Shown piece after piece: positions 34,247-45,800 of a stretch of 64,000 bases of DNA. The notes below the pieces were generated by a model that worked only from the letters and a program-made list of their open reading frames with translations, was not told the DNA's origin and did no database searches. Position numbers and translations under genes: made by a program. The DNA is from Endozoicomonas sp. 4G (GTDB taxonomy: Bacteria; Pseudomonadota; Gammaproteobacteria; Pseudomonadales; Endozoicomonadaceae). The first letter of the stretch is position 1; the number at the start of each line of letters is the position of its first letter. The DNA lies in contig NZ_CP082909.1 in NCBI RefSeq assembly GCF_023822025.1, positions 3,028,001 to 3,092,000 of the forward strand, read 5' to 3'.

Positions 34247-35659
34247 TTGCTATCCAAAAAGCCATTGATTTTGACCTTGGTCATTGCCTTTTCTGTGCAT
34301 TGCTCCAATGGCCGTGCCCAGGAAAATGGGTTGCCTTTGCGCTTCGCCCTGGCTGTCGGCAAGGTGCTTTTCCCGGTCCGGGATGGGCTACCAGATGAAC
34401 AAGAGAGCGAGACCATTGAATGGTGGGAGTTGAAGGTTCACAGTCGGGCAGCCTCTGATAACGGTTCTGACAGTGAGGACAGCAGCACCTCTGATGAAAG
34501 CAACGACAACCGTTTAAACGAAGATGAAGACGAAGCCAATGCCGAATCTGATGTTCAGCATATAACCACAACACTTAATCCTTTTCGGGTATCCAATGAA
34601 ATCAGTCAGTATTGTCCGGCTACGGCACTGAAAAACATTAAGCAGGAGCCCGTTTCAGACAGTGCAATAGTCACTAACGGCGGCTCTGATGAAAGCATCG
34701 ACAACCGTTCAAACAAAGACGAATCTGATGTTCAGTATGAAACCACAACACTTAATCCTTTTCGGGCATCCAATGAAATCAGTCAGTATTGTCCGGCTAC
34801 GGCACTGAAAAACATTAAGCAGGAGCCCGTTTCAGACAGTGCAATAGTCACTAACGGCGGCTCTGATGAAAGCATCGACAACCGTTCAAACAAAGACGAA
34901 TCTGATGTTCAGTATGAAACCACAACACTTAATCCTTTTCGGGCATCCAATGAAATCAGTCAGTATTGTCCGGCTACGGCACTGAAAAACATTAAGCAGG
35001 AGCCCGTTTCAGACAGTGAAATACTGACTGATTCAGAGGTAGACGTGACAAAAGTGGACGCTGCTAAACACCAGTGTGACCATGAGGGCTGCGACTACAG
35101 AACCAAGCGGCTGGATAATCTGAAAAGGCACAAACAGATCCACCTGCCTGCCGACCAGAGACCCAAGAGACCCAAGAGACCCAAACCCAAGGTACACCAG
35201 TGTGACCATGAGAGCTGCGACTACAACACCTACCACATGGGTCATCTGAAACAGCACAAACAGACCCACCTGCCTGCCAACCAGAGACTCAGGGTGCACA
35301 AGTGTGACCATGAGGGCTGCAACTACAGCGTCGGCTATTCGGCCCATCTGAAAAGGCACAAACAGATCCACCTGCCTGCCGACCAGAGACCCAAGGTACA
35401 CAAGTGTGACTATGAGGGCTGCAACTTCAGCACGAGCCATTCAGGCAATCTGAAAATGCACGAACAGACTCACCTGCCTGCCAACCAGAGACTCAGGATG
35501 CATCAGTGTGACCACGAGGGCTGCAACTACTCCACCGACCGGGCGAGCAATCTGAAAAAGCACAAACAGACACACCTGCCTGCCGACCAGAGATCTAAAA
35601 GGAAAGCCTGTGACCAGCCGTCATCTAATAAGAAAAGAAAGAAGGCTGATAAAGAATAG
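34247..35659 (+). CDS. secreted C2H2 zinc-finger protein with triplicated IKQEP repeats; candidate host-directed protein
   Basis: The 470-residue protein starts at a TTG; no ATG exists before the signal region, and the duplicated leader also has TTG. Residues 1-~24 (KKPLILTLVIAFSVHCSNGRA) are a Sec signal peptide. An acidic Ser/Asp-rich region follows, then three 59-residue repeats from residue 101, each with LKNIKQEPVSDS (Lys132, Lys191, Lys250), which fits the eukaryotic SUMO consensus (hydrophobic-K-x-E). Five eukaryote-type fingers (C-x4-C-x12-H-x3-H) run from Cys277 to ~445, joined by HLPADQR-type linkers. Basic clusters KRPKRPKPK and NKKRKK could act as nuclear localisation signals. DNA binding in a host nucleus is inference. 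Confidence 0.8.
   Translation: MLSKKPLILTLVIAFSVHCSNGRAQENGLPLRFALAVGKVLFPVRDGLPDEQESETIEWWELKVHSRAASDNGSDSEDSSTSDESNDNRLNEDEDEANAESDVQHITTTLNPFRVSNEISQYCPATALKNIKQEPVSDSAIVTNGGSDESIDNRSNKDESDVQYETTTLNPFRASNEISQYCPATALKNIKQEPVSDSAIVTNGGSDESIDNRSNKDESDVQYETTTLNPFRASNEISQYCPATALKNIKQEPVSDSEILTDSEVDVTKVDAAKHQCDHEGCDYRTKRLDNLKRHKQIHLPADQRPKRPKRPKPKVHQCDHESCDYNTYHMGHLKQHKQTHLPANQRLRVHKCDHEGCNYSVGYSAHLKRHKQIHLPADQRPKVHKCDYEGCNFSTSHSGNLKMHEQTHLPANQRLRMHQCDHEGCNYSTDRASNLKKHKQTHLPADQRSKRKACDQPSSNKKRKKADKE
34547..35017 (+). repeat. 177-bp tandem repeat (2.7 copies) within the zinc-finger gene
   Basis: Units begin at 34547, 34724 and 34901, exactly 177 bp (59 codons) apart. Units 2 and 3 are nearly identical, unit 1 has a few changes (QHI/QYE, RV/RA), and unit 3 is cut short after SDS. 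Confidence 0.95.
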
Positions 35660-35785
35660 AAACCTCCGGCCTCCCTCCAGATTTTGACTAACCTGATATC
35701 AAAATAAACAGTTCAACGGCTGGGAACCCAAGCTTTGCCATCCAAAAAACCATTGATTTTACCTTGGCCATTGTCTTTTACGCTG
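35659..35785 (+). pseudogene. truncated duplicate of the zinc-finger gene leader and signal peptide
   Basis: From the last base of the zinc-finger stop codon, 35659-~35785 repeats 34171-~34300 (GAAACCTCCG..., AATAAACAGTTCAA..., TTGCCATCCAAAAAACCATTGATTTTA). It includes the TTG start at 35735 and the first codons of the signal peptide. One base is missing compared with the intact gene (TTTTGACC becomes TTTTACC), shifting the frame. The copy then runs into a palindromic repeat. It is the 5' stump of a lost paralogue. Confidence 0.75.
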
Positions 35786-36103
35786 GTTCCCACGCTGGAG
35801 AGGCTGTCGCAAAACTCTGGTGGCCATGCTTCAGCGTGGGAACGAGCCAAAAAATCAATTAAACCAGTACACGCTTTCAATGTAATTGATGGGTTTGCTC
35901 TATCAATGGCACCCAAACTCCGTTCACCCTGAGCGGAGTCCAAGGGTGGTTGGCACGGTCTTTATTGTTGGTTCGAAGTCCACATCCTTCGACTCCGCTC
36001 AGGATGAACGTAGATTGTTCACATCAAACTCATTGAAGTGACGCATATAACACGCCCAGTGAGGAAAGCAGAGTTTCAGCATCCTCTGGAACGTGGGAAC
36101 GAG
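35786..36103. repeat. cluster of palindromic and inverted repeats, no gene
   Basis: GTTCCCACGCTGG at about 35787 faces CTTCAGCGTGGGAAC at about 35831-35845, with GCAAAACTCTGG between, matching the repeat at the intron site. A second element is a 25-nt inverted repeat with 2 mismatches: CGTTCACCCTGAGCGGAGTC (from 35921) against GACTCCGCTCAGGATGAACG (to 36010), 40 nt apart. A partial copy of the first (ACGTGGGAACGAGC) ends at 36104. No protein-coding evidence was seen. Confidence 0.75.
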
Positions 36104-36376
36104 CTATACTGCCACCCTGTCGTCTTGTTCGTCGTTGTTATCCTTCCCGGAATAAACTTCTGAAATGCAGGCTTTGATCTCATTATCTGAAAGACTTATG
36201 TCCGTCTTAACAGCCCCGCACAACGACATAACGCTAAGGTTTTTAGTCGCAACCTGCCAGGTACCGTCTTCTTGTTGAATGAACTCAAGCTGGTCTCCTT
36301 CTCTAAGGTTCAGGTCTACTCGTACTTTAGCGGGTATAGTGATCTGACCTTTTGAGGTTAGTCCGGCTATAGACAT
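36104..36376 (-). CDS. AbrB/MazE-type (SpoVT-AbrB domain) antitoxin-like transcription factor, orphan
   Basis: The 90-residue protein begins with a swapped-hairpin AbrB domain (MSIAGLTSKGQITIPAKVRVDLNLREGDQLEFIQQEDGTWQV). The tail (SLCGAVKTDISLSDNEIKACISEVYSG) resembles the toxin-binding tail of VapB/MazE antitoxins. A toxin gene (PIN or MazF) would be expected just downstream on the minus strand, but that space holds only repeats. It is either an orphan regulator or the survivor of a broken toxin-antitoxin pair. Confidence 0.82.
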   Translation of the reverse strand: MSIAGLTSKGQITIPAKVRVDLNLREGDQLEFIQQEDGTWQVATKNLSVMSLCGAVKTDISLSDNEIKACISEVYSGKDNNDEQDDRVAV

Positions 36377-36452
36377 GGCTGTATCTCTATGATTCCTTAA
36401 ATTCCTTACATTGTGGTAAGGAATTATTTGAACACTCTATTTTTACACCACC

Positions 36453-36484
36453 AAAAAAAACGGCTCATCTTTCGACAAGCCGTT
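36453..36484 (-). terminator. intrinsic terminator of guaBA
   Basis: On the minus strand AACGGCT...AGCCGTT forms a 7-bp stem with a 12-nt loop, directly followed by a run of Ts. It lies 31 bp after the guaA stop. Confidence 0.85.
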
Positions 36485-36514
36485 CCATTTCACTCAACCG
36501 GTCAACACCCGACC

Positions 36515-38092
36515 CTATTCCCACTCAATCGTCGCAGGTGGCTTACTGGACACGTCATAAGTCACCCGGGAAACATGCTCTATCTCGTTAATGATCCGGC
36601 TGGAAACTTTCTCCAGCAGTTCATAAGGCAGATGAGCCCAGCGAGCCGTCATAAAGTCGATGGTTTCTACAGCCCGCAAGGCCACCACGTACTCATAACG
36701 ACGACCGTCGCCGACCACACCCACTGACTTAACCGGCAGGAACACAGCAAAGGCCTGGCTGGTTTTTTGATACCAATCAGCTTTGTGCAGCTCTTCAATA
36801 AAAATGGCATCGGCCTGGCGGAGAATGTCGCAGTACTCTTTCTTGACCTCTGCCAGAACCCTCACGCCCAGGCCCGGACCGGGGAATGGGTGGCGATAAA
36901 CCATGTCATAAGGCAGGCCCAGTTCAAGACCAATCTTGCGCACTTCATCCTTGAACAGTTCACGCAGCGGCTCAACCAGTTCCATCGCCATATCGTCAGG
37001 CAATCCCCCCACATTGTGGTGAGACTTGATGACATGGGCCTTGCCAGATTTAGCGCCTGCTGACTCAATGACATCAGGATAGATAGTACCCTGCGCCAGG
37101 AACTGAACATTGTCCAGAGCCGTAGCCTGTTGATCAAAGACTTCAATAAAGGTGTTACCGATGATTTTACGTTTGGCCTCCGGGTCCTGAACGCCTTTCA
37201 GCTTTTCCAGAAACAGTTCTTCAGCATCCGCACGGATAACACGCACTCCCATGTTCTCAGCGAACATGGCCATCACCTGATCACCTTCATTCAAACGCAG
37301 CAGGCCGTTATCGACAAAGACACAAACCAGCTGATCACCAATAGCCTTGTGCAGCAGCGCCGCCACAACACTGGAATCAACACCGCCAGAAAGACCCAGC
37401 AGTACGGTCTTGTCACCGACCTGTTCACGAACTCGGGCAATGGCGTCTTCAATAATGTGTCCTGGCGTCCAGAGCTTCTGACAACCGGCAATATCAATGA
37501 CAAACCGTTCCAGGATACGACCGCCCTGCTTGGTGTGAGTCACTTCAGGGTGAAACTGAACACCATAATAGTGTTTCTCTTCACAGGCCATGGCGGCAAA
37601 AGGACAGGAATCGGTAGCAGCCGCTGCTACAAAGCCCTCAGGCAACTGGGAAACCTTGTCGCCGTGACTCATCCAGACATCCAGACTCAGACGTCCCTGT
37701 TCGTTAACATGATCTTCAATGCCATCGAACAATCGAACCTTATTTTCCAGATTGACCTGGGCATAGCCGAACTCACGCAGGTTTGAGGTCGACACCTTAC
37801 CACCCATCTGTTCAGCCATGGTCTGCATGCCATAGCAGATGCCCAGTACAGGTACACCCAGGTCAAAAACAGCCTGAGGCGCACGGGGAGACGCGTCACC
37901 GGTCACGGACTCAGGTCCACCGGAAAGAATCACTGCTCTGGGAGCAAACTCAACAATGGCCTGCTCATCCATATCGAAGGGATGCAGCTCACAATAAACG
38001 CCTATTTCACGTACACGACGAGCAATCAGCTGGGTGTACTGGGAACCGAAATCCAGAATCAGAATTCGTTCGGCGTGGATATCCTGTGACAT
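36515..38092 (-). CDS. guaA: GMP synthase (glutamine-hydrolysing)
   Basis: The ~525-residue enzyme converts XMP to GMP. The N-terminal class I glutamine amidotransferase domain has the nucleophile Cys in LGICYGMQ and the His/Glu in [10 protein letters not shown]. The ATP-pyrophosphatase domain has the PP-loop [12 protein letters not shown], and the C-terminal dimerisation domain contains [11 protein letters not shown] and ends PATIEWE. ATG 38092 ([20 protein letters not shown]) aligns with E. coli GuaA; an ATG 12 bp upstream is less likely. It follows guaB on the same strand. Confidence 0.97.
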   Translation of the reverse strand: MSQDIHAERILILDFGSQYTQLIARRVREIGVYCELHPFDMDEQAIVEFAPRAVILSGGPESVTGDASPRAPQAVFDLGVPVLGICYGMQTMAEQMGGKVSTSNLREFGYAQVNLENKVRLFDGIEDHVNEQGRLSLDVWMSHGDKVSQLPEGFVAAAATDSCPFAAMACEEKHYYGVQFHPEVTHTKQGGRILERFVIDIAGCQKLWTPGHIIEDAIARVREQVGDKTVLLGLSGGVDSSVVAALLHKAIGDQLVCVFVDNGLLRLNEGDQVMAMFAENMGVRVIRADAEELFLEKLKGVQDPEAKRKIIGNTFIEVFDQQATALDNVQFLAQGTIYPDVIESAGAKSGKAHVIKSHHNVGGLPDDMAMELVEPLRELFKDEVRKIGLELGLPYDMVYRHPFPGPGLGVRVLAEVKKEYCDILRQADAIFIEELHKADWYQKTSQAFAVFLPVKSVGVVGDGRRYEYVVALRAVETIDFMTARWAHLPYELLEKVSSRIINEIEHVSRVTYDVSSKPPATIEWE

Positions 38093-38105
38093 GTGTTTTC
38101 TCAAA

Positions 38106-39895
<1,790 letters not shown>

Positions 39896-42800
39896 ATGCA
39901 TGTTTGTCACAGAACAATATCAAAATTTATCTTGTTTGGGCTGCTGTCCGTTATTGGAATAAAAGTACAAGCAGATTATGATTCCCGCTACCAGAATAAA
40001 ACAGGCTACAGCGTGTCAGAAATCCGCCTTCCTGGTATCTACGCTGGTTTTAAGGCCAATAATTTCCACCTCAGGCTGGGCAGCCATTATCATGTAATAC
40101 ACGACGTTGGAACACTCGGGAAATTATCCCTGTTTTTCAAGAACCAATGGCGGAGTAACCTGTTCTGGATTCTGCTGGCAAAACTACTTCCTTCTTCAAG
40201 CGTACCTTACCCTGTCTTCAGACATGGCTTACCCTCACTGTCCCGGGCTTTTGGCGATGCCCCCGATTGCGACCCTCATCCGGTGATTCTCGACCACCCG
40301 TTGCTGAAAAGCCGTTTATCTGTGCAAACCGCTTGCATCGACCACCATCCTGTCTGGCAGATCACCGCCTCACCCTCACTCTCAACATCACTCTCAACAC
40401 CACTTTCAACATCAAGAGCATCGCCAGAGACGCAGCCCTTCGATGGTGACTCTCTGTCAGCCTGGCTGTCACTATGGAAACTGCTGAATGACACCCATAC
40501 CAGCACCCTTTTGCTGCGCCCTTGGCGAGAAGATCAGCAAAATCGCCTGCAAGCCATTATCTGCACTCATTCACTGACCGATCATAAACAGTGTCAGAGT
40601 ATTCTTATTCATTCCCCACTGAATCACGAAAAACACTGGCTACTGCCCGAGCTGGCCAAAAAAGAAAGTATCAGCACTGACGGACAAACCGCTCTGGAAA
40701 GCACTCATATCAAGCGGGTCACTCAGGCCATTCATTGCCTGTCTTCTCTCGATGAGTTATCAGGCGAAAAAATACACGCCTGCCACACTCATCACTGGCT
40801 TTATCAACTGGCGGATCAAAAATGGCTTTATCAACCCGGTATTCCCGAGATTGCCATAAAACCCAGTCCCGCGCTGATCACCGGCAAGTACTTTAATCTT
40901 TGGGCACTGGAAAAAGTATCGCCCGGCAATGACCGGGATTCGGTCTGGTCAAAGTCTTCTCTATTAATTACCCGCAATGACAACCATCGGAAATACCATT
41001 TCTGGGGAGCAGGAGACCCGGTGCTGCTTATGCAGTTCGCTGATGCTCCTTATCGCCTCAAGGATCGTTACGTCGGCTGGGACGTACCGGAAATTGGCAA
41101 CCTGATAGACAGTGCCTATCCCAACCTGGCCGCTCTGTTGATGAACACGGTAGCCAGTACGCCACTTAAGCTCTATCAATTGCAGGGAATGCTCTCAGGG
41201 TTCAGCTCATCATCCCTGCCCAAAAGCCTCAGTGACCGGGTAAGGGAGCAGATTCAAAACGACCCCGGCTCACTGTACCAGTTTGTTCAACGGCGGCCTG
41301 AGTTACTGAATAATGTGCAGACCTATTTAAACCGGGAGTTTCCGGGGCACTCTGTCCACTCATACTTTTCCAGTCCTGTATCACCTTTTTTTACCCATCA
41401 GGCAAATGGGGACTCGCTGACGCTATTGCCTAAAACGGGAAACCCGTTCGACTATTTTTACCAGCCAAATACTCCAGTCCGGCTGCCATCGGGCATAATG
41501 ACGGTTCCTGGTATTCAAGGAAATGATGGAGCACCTGCATCCCAACCCTGCCTGGCTTTTTCCTCTGAACAAGAAGCGGAACAAAGCGGCAACAATAAAC
41601 GAACTGGCAGCCCTGACAAGAAGAACAATGCTGACAATAACGGTAATGAGCCGCCACCACCGGGCGGAGGAAGCCATCCGGTCACACCGGCAGACGCAGC
41701 AACCTCAACCCCCTTGCTTAAACATCTGTTGCATTTCTACGAGTCCTCTCAACTCTGGCCTGAAAGAATAAGCCATTTATCGGATTTTCTTCCAGAACAG
41801 CTTGGCATCGTATCCAAAGAAAAATTTGACCAGTTACGCAACCAGTGCCAGCTAACGGATTGTGAAGGTGAAGGTGAAATATTATATAACCAGATGCTCC
41901 GGGGTTTTGATCCAAAAAACCAACGACACATGACGCTGGCATCAAAAGCTACGCAACACTCTATACTGATCATCGTTGCTGATGGTTATCAGAAATATCA
42001 CACCTATAACGATGATAAAGAGCATCCCCCGTCTCTGGGCAAGCTTGAAGATCTTGATATCTTCCTGTTTCACGATAATCACGCTGTAAAACTGTCTCAT
42101 CACAGTCACAACAACCAGTGGTACACTCACTTCCTGGCCCAGCCCCACTTAGATAAAGAGGAAAATAAATGGCTGGCAAGCAATTGGTTTGAAGATGCTT
42201 TATGGAAACTGTATCCGCAATGGCAAAAAGATCTTTTATTATGTCGGGAAAGTCTTCATTGCAACGCAGAATCTGCCAGTAAAATGCTAACCCAGGCGTT
42301 TACTGCACCAGGTCGATTCATGCAGAGAAAACACGGGCGTAAGCTGTTCAGCCTTTACAATGAATTAGGCCTGGTTTCCCACCCGTTCGACAAGACAGAG
42401 AACCCCGATGGAATACTCTACATTAGCAAAAACATTCTTGGAGCAGTGATTTTTTTCTGGGGAGACTCTGCCAGTAAATATATCCATTTTATAGCTCCTG
42501 ACCTCTCCATCCCAACAATAAGGGAAAGCATACAAGCTTTAAATAATCATTTAATAAAATATACCGAAGGCGCATTTTTAGTAAAAAAACAGCATATGCG
42601 CTATATCATTCCTGCACTGGTAGTGCTGGCACCGGTTATTAAAAAAACACATACAGAAGCCCGAAGAATTATATCCAATACCAGAAGGATTCTTCTTTAT
42701 GGCGGTTTGGCCAGATGGCAACATCTTTCATCATCGGTTGAACCCACCGAACTGACCAAGATACCGGTTACCAACGATATTGATCTGGCAGTTGAGGATA

Positions 42801-45800
42801 TTAAAGATCTGGAAACCATTTCAGCCGATTTAGAGGAAGAGCTAAGAAAAGCCTTGCCTGGCATCATCATCAGACGCAACAACATTTACATTATCATCTT
42901 GGCCAACTCAGAAAAATTTGAGCACCAAGGGCTACTACACACGTTAAATATCAGTTGTTTTCCCGCTAATAACGACGCGAACACAATAAACTTCGCTCAT
43001 TGTAACGCAGAAAGATGGCGAATCTTATCGATCGATATGTCTGCTGGGCCTCAAGGATATTTCGATTTTATTCATGTAGAACCTTTTGACCAGAATTCCA
43101 GACTGGTTATGCCCAACCTGACCGCTATGGTTAAAAAACTACTGCAGGATACACAACTTGATCAAACCTACTCAGGCAGTGATTCCGAGCGACGAGCAAA
43201 AGAGCGACGTGTGCAAAATGCTCAGAAGGCATTAAAAATCTTGCTGGCCAGTGACACTGAGCGACAGGTTCAGGCCATTATTCGAAAGTCACCGATCAGC
43301 CGTTCTGAGCCATCCAAATTACCGGAATTTCTGCTTCCTTATATCAAGGCAAAAAACACTAAGGGAAAAAGTGCTGTAAGTGATCAACATGCCATGATTG
43401 CTGCTCAAACAAACCTAGCCGTGCCAGCTGCTGCTATAGCTTTAGCAGACAATGCACCAGAGAAAAAAATCATTGATGAACATGCGGCCGTTGCCAGCAC
43501 TACTTCTGCCGAAAGTGAAGAGGCAATAACCGATGATTCGGCTTTAAAGCCTCGTAAGAAGAAAAAGAAACAAAAACAAAGACTGAAAAAGACGGTTCAA
43601 CCGGAAATAAGCAATACGGCAACTGCGCCAGAAAAGGAGGATATCGAAGTAGCAGAAAGCCCTGATGATCAACGCTCTGAGGTAGCTGGCAACAGTGAGA
43701 TAACAGCTCCTGACCCTGCCGAACTCCCAAACAAAGAAAAGAATAAAACCGTCGTCCAAAAGTCAACCCCGAATACGACCGATTACGAAACGGCATTGTC
43801 TCAGTCCATGGAAATATCAAACTGGTTTAAAGAAATGGAGCATAACTTACCGGGCGAGCTGAATTTGGCAGTAAAGGCAGGACATTGCAAAGCTTATGAA
43901 GAGAGCAAAGCTTATGAAGAGAGCAAAGCTTATGAAGAAAACCCAGAGCCCGGTACAGAACTTGATACACTGCAAAATCAACTGAACAACGGAAAAACAA
44001 AAACCCTGCAAGCACTGGCCTGTTCCGGAGCATCTGTTGATACAACCACAGACCAACCGGTCATCACCATCAACCTGACTCATACCCTGGGCAGTCAGCA
44101 GCGCACAGGGTTAGAACAGGCAGCTTATGAGAACCGCTTCCCCTACGCACAACTGGTTCAGGCGTTGATCATTTTGAACCAACCCCTCCCATCGGGACGA
44201 TCAGAAGCACTTCAGATCTATGAAAAAGCTTACGAGCTGCTGCTACCCGCAGCCATTGCCGGTATACCTCTTGCCTATCAATTATTAATAGCTATGCAAT
44301 TGCACAGCCATCATCCGGCAGGCTGGCCCCAGATAGAACCTGTAAACCGGCTGTTACAAAGCATGACTTCCAGAGAGACAAGCTCTAATCAGGTAAACAT
44401 TGAAGGCCTGTTGAGTGGAGGATTTCTGGCTCAGCTTTATCAGGATACCGATGTCACCACCCTGACAAAGATTGAACAGAGGTTAGCCAAAGAGTCAGAC
44501 CTCTCAGGCAGGGGCAGAGAGGTGAAGGCCATCATCAATGCCCTGAGAAAACCCGATAACCCTTCTATAGTAACAGCCTTGAAAGCCATTCGCCCCGGAA
44601 CCCGGGAGCTGCAACAAACCGTCGCTTCACTGAAACTGATACTGGAGAGAAAAAAAGAGCCTGCCGCGGGTCAGATTCATAGTGAACTTTGGCATCACAG
44701 TCTCGACACCCTGAAAATCCCGGGAGCCCACAAGAAAAAATCTCAGTTCATTGACCTGTCTCATTTCCCCCATGTGCTGGCCATGACCGACCTGAAAGCA
44801 TTTAAGGGTATTGAGCCTACCGGACAATTCTTCAAAAATAATCACTCCAAATCCACATCCTTTTGGAAAATGGGGTTTTGGGAAAGCTATCTCAAAGCCA
44901 CACTGAGCAAAGACAGGAAGAATGAAAAGGAAATATTTGATGAACACCACGAAAAAATAAGCAATAAAGCGACTGAAAAATCCAAACCCGATTTGATAGA
45001 AGACTGGATTCTTGCCCGGTCTATGCTGCTTTCAAGAGATTTTATTCAAATCAAAGAGGTTCCGGCTCCAGCTTCCAGCAACCCAGCCAATTCGGTGTCA
45101 CTCACTGTTGGCGCAGATAGAAATCCTGAAAAAACAAAAAGAACAGTCAACGCAGCCAGACAACCACAAGACCTGAGGCAAGGCATCAGAGTATCAAAAG
45201 AATTTAGGGAAAAAATACATACCCAGTACTTATTGCAACTGGATATTAAAATTATTCAGGAAATCAACTTTATGCAGGAAAACCCGGAAAAATTCTTGCA
45301 ACAGGTAGAAAAGCAGATCTATGCATTCAAAAAGGCTTTATTTAGAGATAAAAATAAAAATCGAACCAACGACCTGGGAATGGGTTATTACTATTTTCTG
45401 AAGGCACTGGCCATGATAGGAGCCAGAATGTCAGATGATAACAAAACCATTGTGTTATCCTTTAACCCGAACGCCAAACTCAACGAAAAAAAAATAGAAG
45501 AGGCTATTTTACAAGCCGAAAAAAACTTCTTCCCCTATTCCGCAATGCTCTTACTATTTTTTAAACATGCTATGAATAAAGATTTTTCCGAAACATTACA
45601 AGCCTGTACCTCTGGATTCTCCGGAGTATCACAGGCTATTGAGATTTTTTTAGAGGCGGATTCACATTGCGCAGTTCCGGCGGGACTGTTTCTCAAGCGA
45701 CTGATGCTGATTCCAAAACCTTTCAATCTAAAAATGGCCTTTGATGCTGACACCTACCTGAATAACCCGAAAAGCCGGATCCCGGGCAGGCTAACACCTT

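Noticed and set aside
35033-35440. Minus-strand frame opposite the zinc fingers with repeated VAALMVTLV
   Set aside because: It is the reverse reading of the repeated finger codons; the plus-strand fingers have consistent Cys/His spacing.
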